A DNA stretch of 64,000 nt from Echria macrotheca (taxonomy: Eukaryota; Ascomycota; Sordariomycetes; Sordariales; Schizotheciaceae): positions 1,302,001-1,366,000 of the forward strand of contig MU839828.1 in NCBI GenBank assembly GCA_030411725.1, read 5' to 3'. The translations under genes and the position numbers were made by a program. A model generated the notes under the pieces. It made no database searches. It saw only the letters and a program-made list of their open reading frames with translations, and had not been told where the DNA came from. This document shows positions 11,799 through 22,895 of the stretch, piece after piece (position 1 is the first letter of the stretch; each line of letters starts with the position of its first letter).

Positions 11799-13388
11799 AT
11801 GCAGCATGTCGCAGCGTTCGGGTATCCCACGCCGCCAGCCTCGCCATCGTTCGAGCAGCAGTGTGCGATCCAGAGCCACCACCATATTGCCGTCCAGCAG
11901 CCCGGCCACCACCGGTTCGCGCCGGTCGCCCCCGAGGAGAGGTTAGGTCGTTTCCTCACGCCCACGTTGCAGCTCCGGGGTATCCTGGGGACAGGTGCTT
12001 ATGGAGTGGTTTACTCGGCCATCGATCTCAAGGACCACGCCCAGTATGCCGTCAAGTGCCTGAGCAAGTTTAATGCCGACGGGACGCCACTGGACCGCCG
12101 CCAACGGGCCTTCCAGACGCGGGAAATCCAACTGCACTATCTCGCGTCAACCCACCGCAACGTTGTGTCGATGCTCAAGATCATCGACAGCCCCGACTGC
12201 ATTTACGTTATTTTGGAGTACTGCCCCGAGGGTGATCTCTTTCTCAACATCACGGAGCGCGGACATTATGTCGGTAAGGACGAGCTTGCCAAGCGGGTCT
12301 TTCTCCAGCTCCTTGATGCCGTGGAGCATTGCCATAAGCTTGGGATTTACCACCGGGATCTGAAGCCAGAAAACATTCTTGTCTCCGATGGGGGCGAGAC
12401 TGTGAAGCTGGCAGATTTTGGCCTGGCCACTTCCAAAGATCGATCCGAGGACTATGGATGCGGCTCAACGTTTTATATGTCTCCTGGTAGGTTTTTTTTC
12501 TTTCTTTCTGTCCATCCGCGGGTCCCTGCCGTCGCCCGCATCACAGCCACTGACGTTTTATTTTTTCTGTTTCTAGAATGCCTGGACCATTCCTCAAGGA
12601 GACCCTTTTACTATTGTGCCCCCAATGATGTTTGGAGCCTAGGAGTCATCCTGGTGAATCTCACCTGTGGACGCAACCCATGGAAACAAGCATCCTTTGA
12701 GGACTCTACGTACCGAGCCTATGCCAGAAACAAGGCTTTTCTGAAGACCATTCTGCCCGTGTCGGACCAACTGAACGACATTTTGGGCATGGTCTTCAAC
12801 CGGGACCCGGACCAGCGCATCACCCTTCCCGAGCTTCGGGAACGGATTCTTGCTTGCCCCCGGTTTACCGAACAACCGGCGACCACGCTGCCTTCGCCGC
12901 CTGCGTCGCCAGACCACACCACATACGTTAACAACTACGACGAATCGGCCATTGAGGACGACTTCGACTACGACGACGCGCCCCTGTCGCCTGCGTCGTC
13001 CGACTCGATGTCGGACGGCGAGTCGACATGCTCATCTGATGAGGGATCACTCTGCTCCTCTGGTTCAGACTTTGACGACGATGACTTGATCGAGGACATT
13101 CCCGAGGTCAAGACGCCGCCGCCCCAGACGACGCCCGAGGAACCGACCATTTACGAAACCGAAGACGTCAGCATGGGTTACCGAACCGAGTACATGCACC
13201 CGTATGTGCCCGTCATGGCCGAACCGATGCCGCCGTTGCACATGGCCATGCCCACGCCCAAGTACCATGTACAGCCGTTTTCTTGGGACAGGGTTAACTA
13301 CCACGTCCCACCTGTGCCGCAGCTTCACCATCCGGTTCCTTTCCACTATCAGGTTCCCATGTTCACCCAGATGCAAGGCTGCTATTAG
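11799..13388 (+). CDS. Ran1/Pat1-like serine/threonine protein kinase
   Basis: Exons are 11799-12486 and 12577-13388 (499 residues spliced). The kinase domain occupies roughly residues 55-340. Visible motifs are the Gly loop GTGAYGVVYSA (64-74), the catalytic lysine in YAVKCL (K86), HRDLKPEN (185-192), DFG (206-208) and the SPE motif (228-230). The GAYGVVY loop and NPW/DPDQRI segments resemble Ran1/Pat1, Sks1 and Vhs1 kinases, which act in nutrient signalling and the switch between growth and meiosis. The tail is long, acidic and Ser/Asp-rich, then Pro/His/Met-rich. The 90-nt intron (12487-12576) has a donor GTAGGT, a pyrimidine tract and TTCTAG. It has no stop and is divisible by three, so unspliced RNA stays in frame. 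The kinase call is secure; the subfamily is inferred. Confidence 0.9.
   Translation: MQHVAAFGYPTPPASPSFEQQCAIQSHHHIAVQQPGHHRFAPVAPEERLGRFLTPTLQLRGILGTGAYGVVYSAIDLKDHAQYAVKCLSKFNADGTPLDRRQRAFQTREIQLHYLASTHRNVVSMLKIIDSPDCIYVILEYCPEGDLFLNITERGHYVGKDELAKRVFLQLLDAVEHCHKLGIYHRDLKPENILVSDGGETVKLADFGLATSKDRSEDYGCGSTFYMSPGRFFFFLSVHPRVPAVARITATDVLFFLFLECLDHSSRRPFYYCAPNDVWSLGVILVNLTCGRNPWKQASFEDSTYRAYARNKAFLKTILPVSDQLNDILGMVFNRDPDQRITLPELRERILACPRFTEQPATTLPSPPASPDHTTYVNNYDESAIEDDFDYDDAPLSPASSDSMSDGESTCSSDEGSLCSSGSDFDDDDLIEDIPEVKTPPPQTTPEEPTIYETEDVSMGYRTEYMHPYVPVMAEPMPPLHMAMPTPKYHVQPFSWDRVNYHVPPVPQLHHPVPFHYQVPMFTQMQGCY
12487..12576 (+). other. In-frame intron inside the kinase activation segment
   Basis: The donor GTAGGT follows the first base of the Glu codon of the SPE motif, and the acceptor is TTCTAG. 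The length is 90 nt with no in-frame stop. Retention would insert 30 mostly hydrophobic residues between the DFG loop and the following helix. Splicing restores the standard SPE motif, so it is called an intron. Confidence 0.85.
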
Positions 13389-14948
13389 CTTGGCCCACGC
13401 AGACGGGAATTTGGCCGTCCGACTTAATGATCTACAACACCCAACACAACGTTATTTTAAGCGACCCTGGCAGAACTTCTGCCATGATTGATTCAATCAT
13501 GCCCATTTTTTGACGACAATACGCTGGAACGGAATTGGCCATGTCCATAGGTTTATACCCTGCTGTATTCCTGCCAGACTCTGGCTTCAACGAAAAGGGG
13601 TTTGGGGGGGTCATTTTTGTCTTTCCATTTGTTTGCAGCGAGGAGTTGGATTGTTGCTGGCCTTCAACGTGGTCACGGGGGTACAACATGTTTTGAGGAT
13701 TTCACCTTCGCTTTTTGCTTGCACATATTTACGCACACTTTTTGGGTTTTCTGGGGGAAGCATTGTTATCGGCGCAATCGGGGGGAGGGATACAAGACAA
13801 GGCGTTGCAGCGGGAGGTCTTTTCTTTTTCCAGCCGTTCTACTCGACTTTAATACCCCCTTTCAGTCATGAGCTCAGGGCTTGAGCTCAGGAGATGAGGC
13901 GCGGGCTTCGCTTGTTTTGGATACAACAACAACAACGGCTTGGGACTTGTTTTTCTTTGGATGAAAAATGAGAGATGGGGAAACGAAGACTCTTTTTTTT
14001 TTAGACATATCCCAGGGTCAATAGCCCGACGGGCGCGGGAGGGAAACCTCGTGGCGCTACCAATACGTTTTTGACCTTTGTGGGAAGCTTTTCCTGGGAA
14101 GGGAAGGCGGTCCCCTTGGGGATGGGAGGAAGGACCTCTCTGAGAGATCAGATTCAAGCGGCACACATACCATAGAGCAGCTTGTTTAGCCTTGGTTGGC
14201 AATGATAACGTTGAGGACACACACACACACACATCTCTGATCAGTTTGTCTCTTGTCTAAAGTGTGACGTTTTGGGATGGAATTCTGGGGGTTTCATTGA
14301 AAGATGGGACGGATGGGAGGGACACGTGACGAACTTGATATGCTGATGAGGTGTTGCCATCGCGAATACGTCTGCTTGGACAAAGACGGTCTGGTCTGGT
14401 TTCTGGGTATGGGTATGGCTGGGCCAGCGGCCAGCCCGGGTCGTCGGTTGCCGGCTGTGATTCCAGAGCCAGAACCAGAGCCAGAGCCTGGGAAGGCTTC
14501 CACGGCTCCCAGGGAGATGGGATGGGATGGGATGGGGCTAACTAGTCCGCGTTTGGCAAACTCACAAAGAAAACTAGCTTGGTCCGGCTCGGCTGGGTTG
14601 GGTTGGACTGGAGTGGACTGGACGGGATGGGGCGGAAATGTCGCGCATTCATCACTTCTCTGTCTCTTCTGTCTCTTGTCTCTTTCTGTGTGCCGGCCGG
14701 GGCGGGCGGGCGGGCGTGCCGACTAGTTAGTTACTCGAGAGCTCGGCAATCTTGTTCACTAGTTACTACGGCATGGAATACGGTACGGAGATAGGTACTT
14801 TAGAATTTTGTCAGGTGCACCACAAAAGTAAGTTTCATTGCATTTATCGTCTATCGTCTGTTTCTTTCTTCGCTCTTGGCTCTTGCGTTCCAAGTCGGGA
14901 TTTTGTTCGGTCTAGGTAGTGTGGAGTGTGGAGGGAACTTGGGGAACT

Positions 14949-14975
14949 GTGAGTGTGTGTGTGTGTGTGTGTGTG
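14949..14975. repeat. GT dinucleotide microsatellite
   Basis: A perfect GT run in the gene-poor tract downstream of the kinase. Confidence 0.9.
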
Positions 14976-16885
14976 ATCGAGGGGGCAGGGAGGGAGATGA
15001 TTGGTTCAAATGGAAAGGCGCCACTTCGCCTTACTTTTTTTCTCTCTGCATGTGTGTGTGTAATGTGTGTGTGTGTGATGGGAATACACAAGGGAGGAAG
15101 GAAGGAAGGAAAGGCCAACGGCTGGCGCGGATGTGCGTGCGGTTGTGGGGATTGGGATTGGTTGGGACGGCGGTGCGGTGCGAGCTGCCTGCTCCAAGGC
15201 CTGACCAGCTCCAGCACCAGACCGGGATGGGCGATGTGTGCGATGTGTGTGGTGTGTGTGTGTGTGTGGTCTAGTTGCCCTGCGATGCAGGCAAGCAGGC
15301 TGGCGCGGGTGTGATTGGCGGGAAGGAAGGAGTGGCGAGCTACTACTCTATTGTGTGCTTCTTACTGAATAGGTCCCGCCTCTCTGGTGTTTTTGTCTCT
15401 TGCTTGTGCTTGTTTTCTTTGTCATCTTCAGATTGGGAAGGGGAATAGTGAGATGCTGTTCCCGTCCATCCCGTTGGGAGGGAACGAAGGGGGGCTGTTG
15501 CTGCTGACGGGTTGGCCCGTGCACGCTCCGGCCATCCCCTCCCTTTCGTCTGTTTCCCCCGCCATCGAGATTCAGTGCCCCTCACTTTTTTTTTGTCGCA
15601 GTTGCCCCTCCATATGCGCTCATGGTTCGGTGATGATCCCCCAAGTGGCACCTGCAAGGCCGACTCCCTCGGTGGGTGTCTCAGTGAGGCAGCCTGTGGC
15701 AGTTTGTTTTTCGGTCAGGGTCAGGTCAGACTTCGGTCAGTCGTTCGCTGCCTTGTCTTGTAACCGTTTTGCCTGTCGCTGTCTTACGTTGAGGGGGAAA
15801 GAATGAGGCCATCGCTGGCACCCCACTCTCGATGCGACGAGCATGACGTCCTCGTTCATTCATATCAGCACATGTAACAGGCACCAGATCTAGACTGCGT
15901 GGTTTCGGATTGGAGTCCCCGTTTGTTGATGATGACGCCTGCACTTTTGTGGCTCTGCCGATGATCCCGATGATCCAAACAAGGAGAGAGAAGAACTGGA
16001 AGAGCCCCGTCGGGGTTGGCGCGATGCAACTCCCTTCTGCGCAAGGCGTCGCTACTACCTAGCATCGGGGCTGGGCTGCGCATCCCCTATCCTTCACTGC
16101 CATGGCGCTGTGTGCTCGCTACCACGAAAGCAGGTTAGTTAGTTGGCACCAGCGAATCGAAGGAGATGGAACCGACGACGACGACGACGAACCAAACCGG
16201 GAGTGAAGACGAGAGAGCACTCTAACCACAAGAGACTAGACTAACTGCAGGCTGTTTAAAGTGCTTGCATTAGACCCATGTTCTGTTCCTGTTGGGCTGC
16301 CACACTTTTGCGTCCCATCTCTCATCTCTCCACTCACAAAAGGGAAACAGGAGCTGAGTAGCTCCATATTTTGTCTCTGCGAAAGGTCCTTTACGCGTTA
16401 GCTCCTTCTGGTCGGGCGAATCAGACCTGTCACCCAAGACTAGCTGCCGTCTTCTTTTTCTTCCAGTGGTCTGTCTGCCTGCAAGCTGCATGCAGAGAGT
16501 GTGGTGTGGGGCGCCGGCATGAGCTCTTCCTTCTTCCTTCCCCATCGTTGTCGTCAGTCTGCCCAAGTCCACACAGAAAACGTGCCTGGCCTGGCCTGCT
16601 TTGCATCAGCGGCCTCCCGTTTTGGGGGTGTCTGATTGGAGGGCTTCACACACCAGTTCCAGTCGAGACCTGCGCTCCTGCGTGAGGAGGGGCGCCTTCA
16701 ACCTGGCGGTGAGCGCGAGAGTTTCTGGTGCAAATGCGCCGAGTGATGTGGTTGGTCGGTCCTGGAACTGCGGTGAGCTTCTGTCATCTGTTCCCATGTG
16801 GGTTGGGTTGGGTAGAGGGGGGGCAAGTTGCCTATCAGGATGAAGCTCATCAGGTTCAAGATCTCGCGATCCTGCTTTGGCACAG

Positions 16886-16886
<1 letters not shown>

Positions 16887-16925
<39 letters not shown>
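16887..16925. repeat. CA dinucleotide microsatellite
   Basis: A nearly perfect run of about 19 CA units, the longest dinucleotide repeat in the window. Confidence 0.95.
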
Positions 16926-16927
<2 letters not shown>

Positions 16928-19769
16928 ATATGCTCTCTGCCGGCAGAGGGTATTATTGTGGCTTGGTATATTGAACGTTCGAGAGAACCTGCATCTCAGG
17001 AGTCAGCCAATGTCGTTATCTCGCCGAGCTCATGGCTGGGCTCTGGAACCATGGTTGGGCCGGTGATGGATCTTGCATGTCGGGTCAGCATCGTCACATT
17101 CTCTTGTCGTTATCGTCTGCCGGGGAATTTTGGCCGCCCAAGAGGGAAAGCGTCGAGATGCATCTTTCTTTCCTTGCTGTGGTGTTACGCCATCTTGTGA
17201 TGGTGTTGTTTATCGTGCTGTGTGACGCAGCTTGGCTTCAACGGTCTTTAGCCAACCTTAGCAGTGCTTTGGATCCCGTCGGTTCTTGACCGCCAAGTTG
17301 CGGTTGCTTGGGAGCCGTCTATCTTACATTCCGGAGGAGACAAGATATGCCTGTAAATGGATTGGGAAGTTGGGTCAGTGCCCCGAACCCACCGGTCCTG
17401 CATCGTCCCTCTTTCTGCCCCGTCTACTTGCCTACACTGCCCTCTCAGGACGGGATTAACGGCGCGGAGATCTATCCGGGGGTGGCGGTGGTTCTTAGGG
17501 TGCGGGTTTACATGCGGACTGCCGACGGACGGTAGACTGAGGGCTCGCAGCATCAGGAACGATTCTGGTCCAGAGGTTGGAGCTAGGTCTGACAACGGAT
17601 CTGGTCTGTGATGCTTGCAAAACTGAGAGCCACCTCTGAGCCGGTTCGAGAGGTCCCAGTCGCCCGTGGTGTGGGAACAGCGGCTGGTCTTGCCTGGGGA
17701 ATCGCAGGCCTCCTTAGCCTTTGCCGTTTTGCACTGCAATTTCTAACACTCTAGACCTTTCAAGCCGTGGGAGAAGGAAGTCCCGGAGCTCGCGGAGTAG
17801 CGCACGCCTCTTGTCCTCCCCGCCTACTGCCGCAAAACAACCCCGGGTCCCACTACGAGATGCAACAGACCCTTCCTGAGGCTTCCTCGCCTTGTCGGGT
17901 TTGTGGCGAGACATGTCCACTGCGGAGGACCGGGGTGGACGAGGCAAGGGAGATGCTGCCGCTGCCGCTGCCGGATACTCGGCTCTCTCTGCGTATCCCA
18001 TACCCTACTGCGTACTCTGGACGTGCGAGCGGGGAAAGCAACGGACAGTAAGACTGAGACATAGCGGCCGGCGATGCATCCCGGCCATCAAGGGTGCTGC
18101 CGCTGGGGCTGGGCTGACGGGTCTCGAACGGTCTTGGGACCTTGGGCTCTGCCGGGAGACTGCCGATGTGACAGTCTTTCCCCCTGCTGCTGCTTGTCTT
18201 GAGTCAGTCCTCGACGCATCCTCTGGCTTGTCGCTTCGGTCAGCTGATTTTGAAGCTTGCTCTGCTCTCCACGCCTAACCTTACCTTACCGCGCACGCAG
18301 CGGCGTCGGGGGAGGGTCTCTAGCGCGATGTTGGAGTTGCAGATTCGATGTGAGGACCAACCGGCGTTCATTCCCGGGGGAATTACTCTGGGGCTGTCAC
18401 ATTTCTTCCGGCTGTCTGCCGGTGCTAGGCCTTGCGTGGCCCGTGGCTGCCGGGGATCCTAGGTTTCGATCATGCAATGAGAGACTCTGGGGTGTTGTGT
18501 GGCGATATCTGGTATCATCTCGATACTTTCTATTCGTGTCAGGTATCACCAACCCAACCGCCCGAGAAGGAGACCCCGGAATTCTTGCTCCGTTTTGGTG
18601 ACTTGAAAGAGTCGATAGAGGGGGCCTCTTCGGGCAGCAAAGCCCTGTCGCCGGAGTCCAGATCGGAGGCCTGGTTCTGGCCATCACCGGAAATCCGGCT
18701 CCTTGCTGGCCCCGCCCCGTCGTCTTGTTCCCCGGATGGGGCGGTGGGCTTTAGCAGCGGCAGGCCGCATGCAGTGAGTCCGCAGTGGCTACCGCATAGG
18801 CGTAAAGCCCGTCGCTCAGTTGAGGAGCCTATCCTAGGGAGTACGGGGGTGGCAACGGAAGACAAGGGACCAGATTGTTGAAGAAGCAAGGGTGTGTACT
18901 GCAAGAGTTACAAGTGAGCTGGGAGGTTGTGACAGTAGGTATCCAGACGTGAGTGAGTATCCAGTCGGGTTTTGCGTGTGTTTCCGGGGTGGTATCTTTC
19001 TGACTGACTGTCTGTCTGTCTGTAACTTCGGGGATAGTTGACGACTGACGGGCTGAACCACCCATGGTCAACTTTGACGAGACTGTTCGAAGACCAAAGC
19101 ACGGTAAATGCCGTCTTCGACTGCCTATCATCGCCTGCCATCGGGCTGACATTTGCAGACTGCAGACGGGTTACTACTCTGCCTGCCCACGGGAATGACT
19201 GTGTCAAAAGGGAAAACATATGGGGTTAACGTTGGGGAGGTCGCAGCGCCAGGCTTACTTTGAGGGGTTGTTTGCTGCGGTCAGCATGGCATGGCAGTTC
19301 TTATCGGCAGCGGGGTTGAACATTCGTTCGACAGTGTTGCTTATGCTAGTTTGTTAGAGGCGGTGTTGTTTCATGTGTGAGGAGTTAGTTGTTTGTCTTG
19401 TGGTTATTATCCACACGCCTCAGACATGCACATGGGCTCGGTGATGCCGTGTCTACTTGGGATATTCTTGCCGATGGAACCACCTTTGAAGGAGAGACTC
19501 TCTCTCAGGCTAATAACAGTGTATCCCTCAAAAAGGGGAATTCTACCCGACGGACTCTGTTACTGAGTATTATCCCCTGTCTCAATTTACCAACAAACAC
19601 CCCCTATCCAAACCAAAACAGTTGTTTGTCTCGTCAACTTACTCCACACACAATCCACACAGCCCACAACCCCCGCCGCACAGTTTCCAAAATATTCCCC
19701 ATGTCCTCAAGGTAAATAAATGGATTTTGCAGACAGCAATTCAACAACCGGCCCACAAAGCCAGCCGAC

Positions 19770-19857
19770 GCCCGGCTAGCTCAATCGGTAGAGCGTGAGA
19801 CTCTTAAAGAGGGATTACGTCATCTCAAGGTTGTGGGTTCGACCCCCACGTCGGGCT
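19770..19857 (+). tRNA. tRNA-Lys(CTT) with a 15-nt intron
   Basis: The sequence folds as a cloverleaf. The acceptor GCCCGGC pairs with GTCGGGC (one G-U), the D stem is GCTC/GAGC, the anticodon stem is TGAGA/TCTCA, and the T arm is GTGGG-TTCGACC-CCCAC. The anticodon loop CTCTTAA carries CTT, read as lysine. The extra 15 nt (about 19807-19821) sit after position 37, the standard site for nuclear tRNA introns. A run of eight T follows at 19895-19902. Confidence 0.95.
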
Positions 19858-19894
19858 CAATTCCCGTCCTGGATAAGATTTGTGGTCCGGTTCA

Positions 19895-19902
19895 TTTTTT
19901 TT
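19895..19902 (+). terminator. RNA polymerase III T-run terminator of tRNA-Lys
   Basis: Eight consecutive T residues lie about 38 nt after the mature tRNA 3' end, fitting a Pol III terminator. Confidence 0.7.
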
Positions 19903-22265
19903 GCATTCTCTAGCTTGGGAGGTTTTGTTGAGAGGAGGGAGATCCGGGATGGGAGGCGGTTGTGGTTGGCTGTGGTGTGTTTACTTGCCCCTTTTTGTTT
20001 TGTGGTCCGCGGAGTTGGGGCAGTCTCTGACCATGAATTGATCCTGTATTTTTGGGGGAAGGATGTAGATGGCACTGAACTGCCTAAAAGACTGAGGCTT
20101 AGCTTTTTGTGTGCTGTTGTAAGCCTCTTGCCCTAGTGTGAGATGCTGATGGAACGCCGTGGAGGTGATGCGAAGGGATCCTGACTGCCCACGATAGCTT
20201 GGGCCCCAGGGGACTACCGGGAAGCTTGAACATGCCACAGAAGATGGAATGTTGAAGTTGGAACTTCTTGTATATGGAGATAAACCATTCTTTGGCCAGG
20301 GGCGTCGCGTAAGGCGACACATCCATGACCGTATCGGCATTGTAAACAAGATCACCGCAGACAGCTTGCGGCGACAGTCTTGATCCCAAGGGACGCTATC
20401 CTGGGATGCGATACCATGTTGTTGGGACCGAAATTGCCGGAACAGGAATGCCACGGAGGAAACACAACATCGGGACAAGTACCAACCATGAGTAGTCTAG
20501 TTCTCTCATAGAATCTACGGCGGTCCTTGTAAAAACTGGTCATCAAGTACGACACAGATGTTTTCTGAGCTGAATAGCAGCTGTAGAATTCTGTCAGAGA
20601 CAAGTCTTGGAAAACTAAACCGGCTAGTGCAATTTGACCAGAGGGCTCTTTGAGATATTTGTATCCTCCAGGACTTGGATCGCAGGAAGCATCTTGGATT
20701 TCCCCCTTTCACCATTTCGAAGTCAGGCCTGAGAAACATACGCTCATCTAATACGCTTGCTGGATTGTACGGAAGCCTGATCATCATCACCATCATTTGC
20801 TGCCACCATCACCATCGCTACGGCCGTCACGGCCAAGTATTACTGCTCTGCGTCATACTCCCCACCGCCTGGGTGAACAAACTCCGCGCGATATGCTGGC
20901 CTAGTTTTTAAAGAAGAACTCTCAGTTCAACGGCACTCGGAAAACAACATCTCTCACTTATATCCCACCACCTTCTAGCCAAAGCAGTTAAAGCCCGACC
21001 CAAAGACAGCATGTCTCTCGTCCAGCAAGCTAGGAAAGCAAAGTATTGTACAATACACGAGGTCTTGTCAACCGTGGCCCCCTTGGCATGACCCCAGTGA
21101 GAAAAGACAAGAAATACGCTAAACATCGCGCTGTGGACGGCATCATAGACCAGGACTGATCCGGATCCCTGGCAAGATAGAAGCCAACTGGAGTAACTAG
21201 CGCATCCGGCGGGGGGAGTCCATGTCTATTCCAGCCAAAACAAGATGATGAAACACACCAGGACAACAAAGCAAAGCAAAAGAGACACAGGCATAATACA
21301 ATACACCACGCCCCTTACGGACCTTCGTCAACCATGGAGTCTCAAAAGACACTAGAAGCTGGGGACAGCCTCAAATCCAGAAAATATCACGAGAAAGAAG
21401 GGACACCCACCATGATGACTACTAACAACAAAACACCTCGACAGACGATGACATGCCCAACTCTCCGGCATCAGGAAGAGATTTACTATCTCCAATACTC
21501 CAAGAAACCAGAGCTATACAAAGAAGCCGCGCCACTCCAATGGGGAAACAGACTCACCTCGACCAGGCAGAAGACCTCCAGCACGTCGCCCTTATGCCTG
21601 CCCTCGATCCTCCCGGGAATCACCACCACAACTCTAACTTGTATAGATAATTTCGACCCGATCAGACCCACGTAGTAGTAGACACGCCCAACAAGAGAGA
21701 GATTCCCTCTCCCCCATGAGCCCATCATCGGACAAGTACAATACATCCATTACCTTCAATGGATACCACAAACGACCAACTTAACAAACTCATCCATCCC
21801 CCCGCGATCAAAATCTCGACCTCACCCATCCCAAGCCCAGGCCCAAGACCTATCCATGGCTTTCTGTCTCTGTCTCTTTCCGGTCGATACGTGGTCATGT
21901 CCCGCTTTCCTCGCGCTGGGATATCCCGATGCATGGGAAATCTACCTAGACTGGACTGTAGCCTTCGAAGTTATTCCCTCTTCATTCCATCCGATATCCG
22001 TGCCTATCCACCCATATGCCCCTACCTACCACCACCCACGATCTGCCTGGATAATTAGGCAAGGTAGGTAGGTAGGTGGGCAGACAGGCGTGTCAAACGC
22101 GGGGGGGGGGGGGGGGGGGGGGTCCCGTTACCCCTTTAACACAAACTTTTACCGGGACACAAACCGCGCCGGGGCAGGTCAGGGCCCCATTTTCGCAGGT
22201 AATACATAGACGCCCNNNNNNNNNNGCCCCCGGGGCCGGCCGCGCCCGCCCCCCCCCCGCCCCCG

Positions 22266-22312
<47 letters not shown>

Positions 22313-22895
22313 CACGTTAACCGATATACACATACTTATACGTGTCCACAAACCTCTCCGGTCCAGGTCCTGGCCCTATGTAGCCATGAAATACATCTCC
22401 TCCACGTCCACATCCGCGTCGACGTCTACGTCCTCATCCATAATAACCACACGCAAACCACCCCGTACCGAGTAGGTAGCAAAGGGCAAAGGGCAAACGG
22501 TAAGCCCATACAAGACAACGTTGGTCCATCACAACATTAACCAACAAGTTCAGATGCAAACAGAGATGGTGTCAATCAAGCCTTGTTTTAATAAACAGAA
22601 GAAGGGAAAAAAAGTATCCGATACAATCGAACAAGAGAGAATAATCCTCCAAAGTATAGAGAATATAACAGCCAGAAAAAAGGGGTTGGGACCAGCAACA
22701 AGAGATATTAGTGTTTTCCTCCTGTGTCTCTTTTCATCCCCTCCACCAACCCTCCACCCCCCTTCCACAACCCCCCACCCCTGCCTCCTTTCTCACCCCT
22801 TCCCTCTCCCCTCTCCCAGGATATCAAAAATATCATCTTTTTCTTCTTTTCTCTATCACCCCTCGTCACCAACCAACCAACCACCCAAAAAAAAC
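19903..22895. other. Gene-free tract including an assembly gap
   Basis: No coding region could be supported between the tRNA and the secreted precursor gene. The region includes GTAGGTAGGTAGGT motifs near 22062-22078 and the homopolymer/gap region at 22101-22311. Bases 22700-22895 are C/T-rich and probably belong to the 3' UTR of the minus-strand gene that ends at 22896. Confidence 0.5.
22101..22311. other. Assembly gap flanked by G and C homopolymers
   Basis: Twenty-two G residues (22101-22122) are followed by ten N (22216-22225) and then a long C-rich run (22242-22311). The pattern points to unresolved sequencing or assembly in a GC homopolymer. The exact sequence and length here should not be trusted. 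Confidence 0.9.

Larger units (their letters stand above)
13389..19769. other. Gene-poor tract with microsatellites
   Basis: About 6.4 kb without a recognisable protein gene. The first several hundred bases are likely kinase 3' UTR. GT/CA repeats lie at about 14949-14975, 15049-15080, 15252-15268 and 16887-16925. A GAC repeat lies near 16165-16182. ORFs of up to about 190 codons occur on both strands but are low-complexity or lack family resemblance. Confidence 0.5.

Noticed and set aside
16887..16925. A CRISPR array or telomere-type repeat
   Set aside because: It is a plain CA microsatellite. There are no spaced repeats, and the organism is a eukaryote.
22076..22540. A frame across the poly-G/poly-C gap
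   Set aside because: It runs through N bases and homopolymers, giving poly-Gly or poly-Pro. It is an artefact of the gap.
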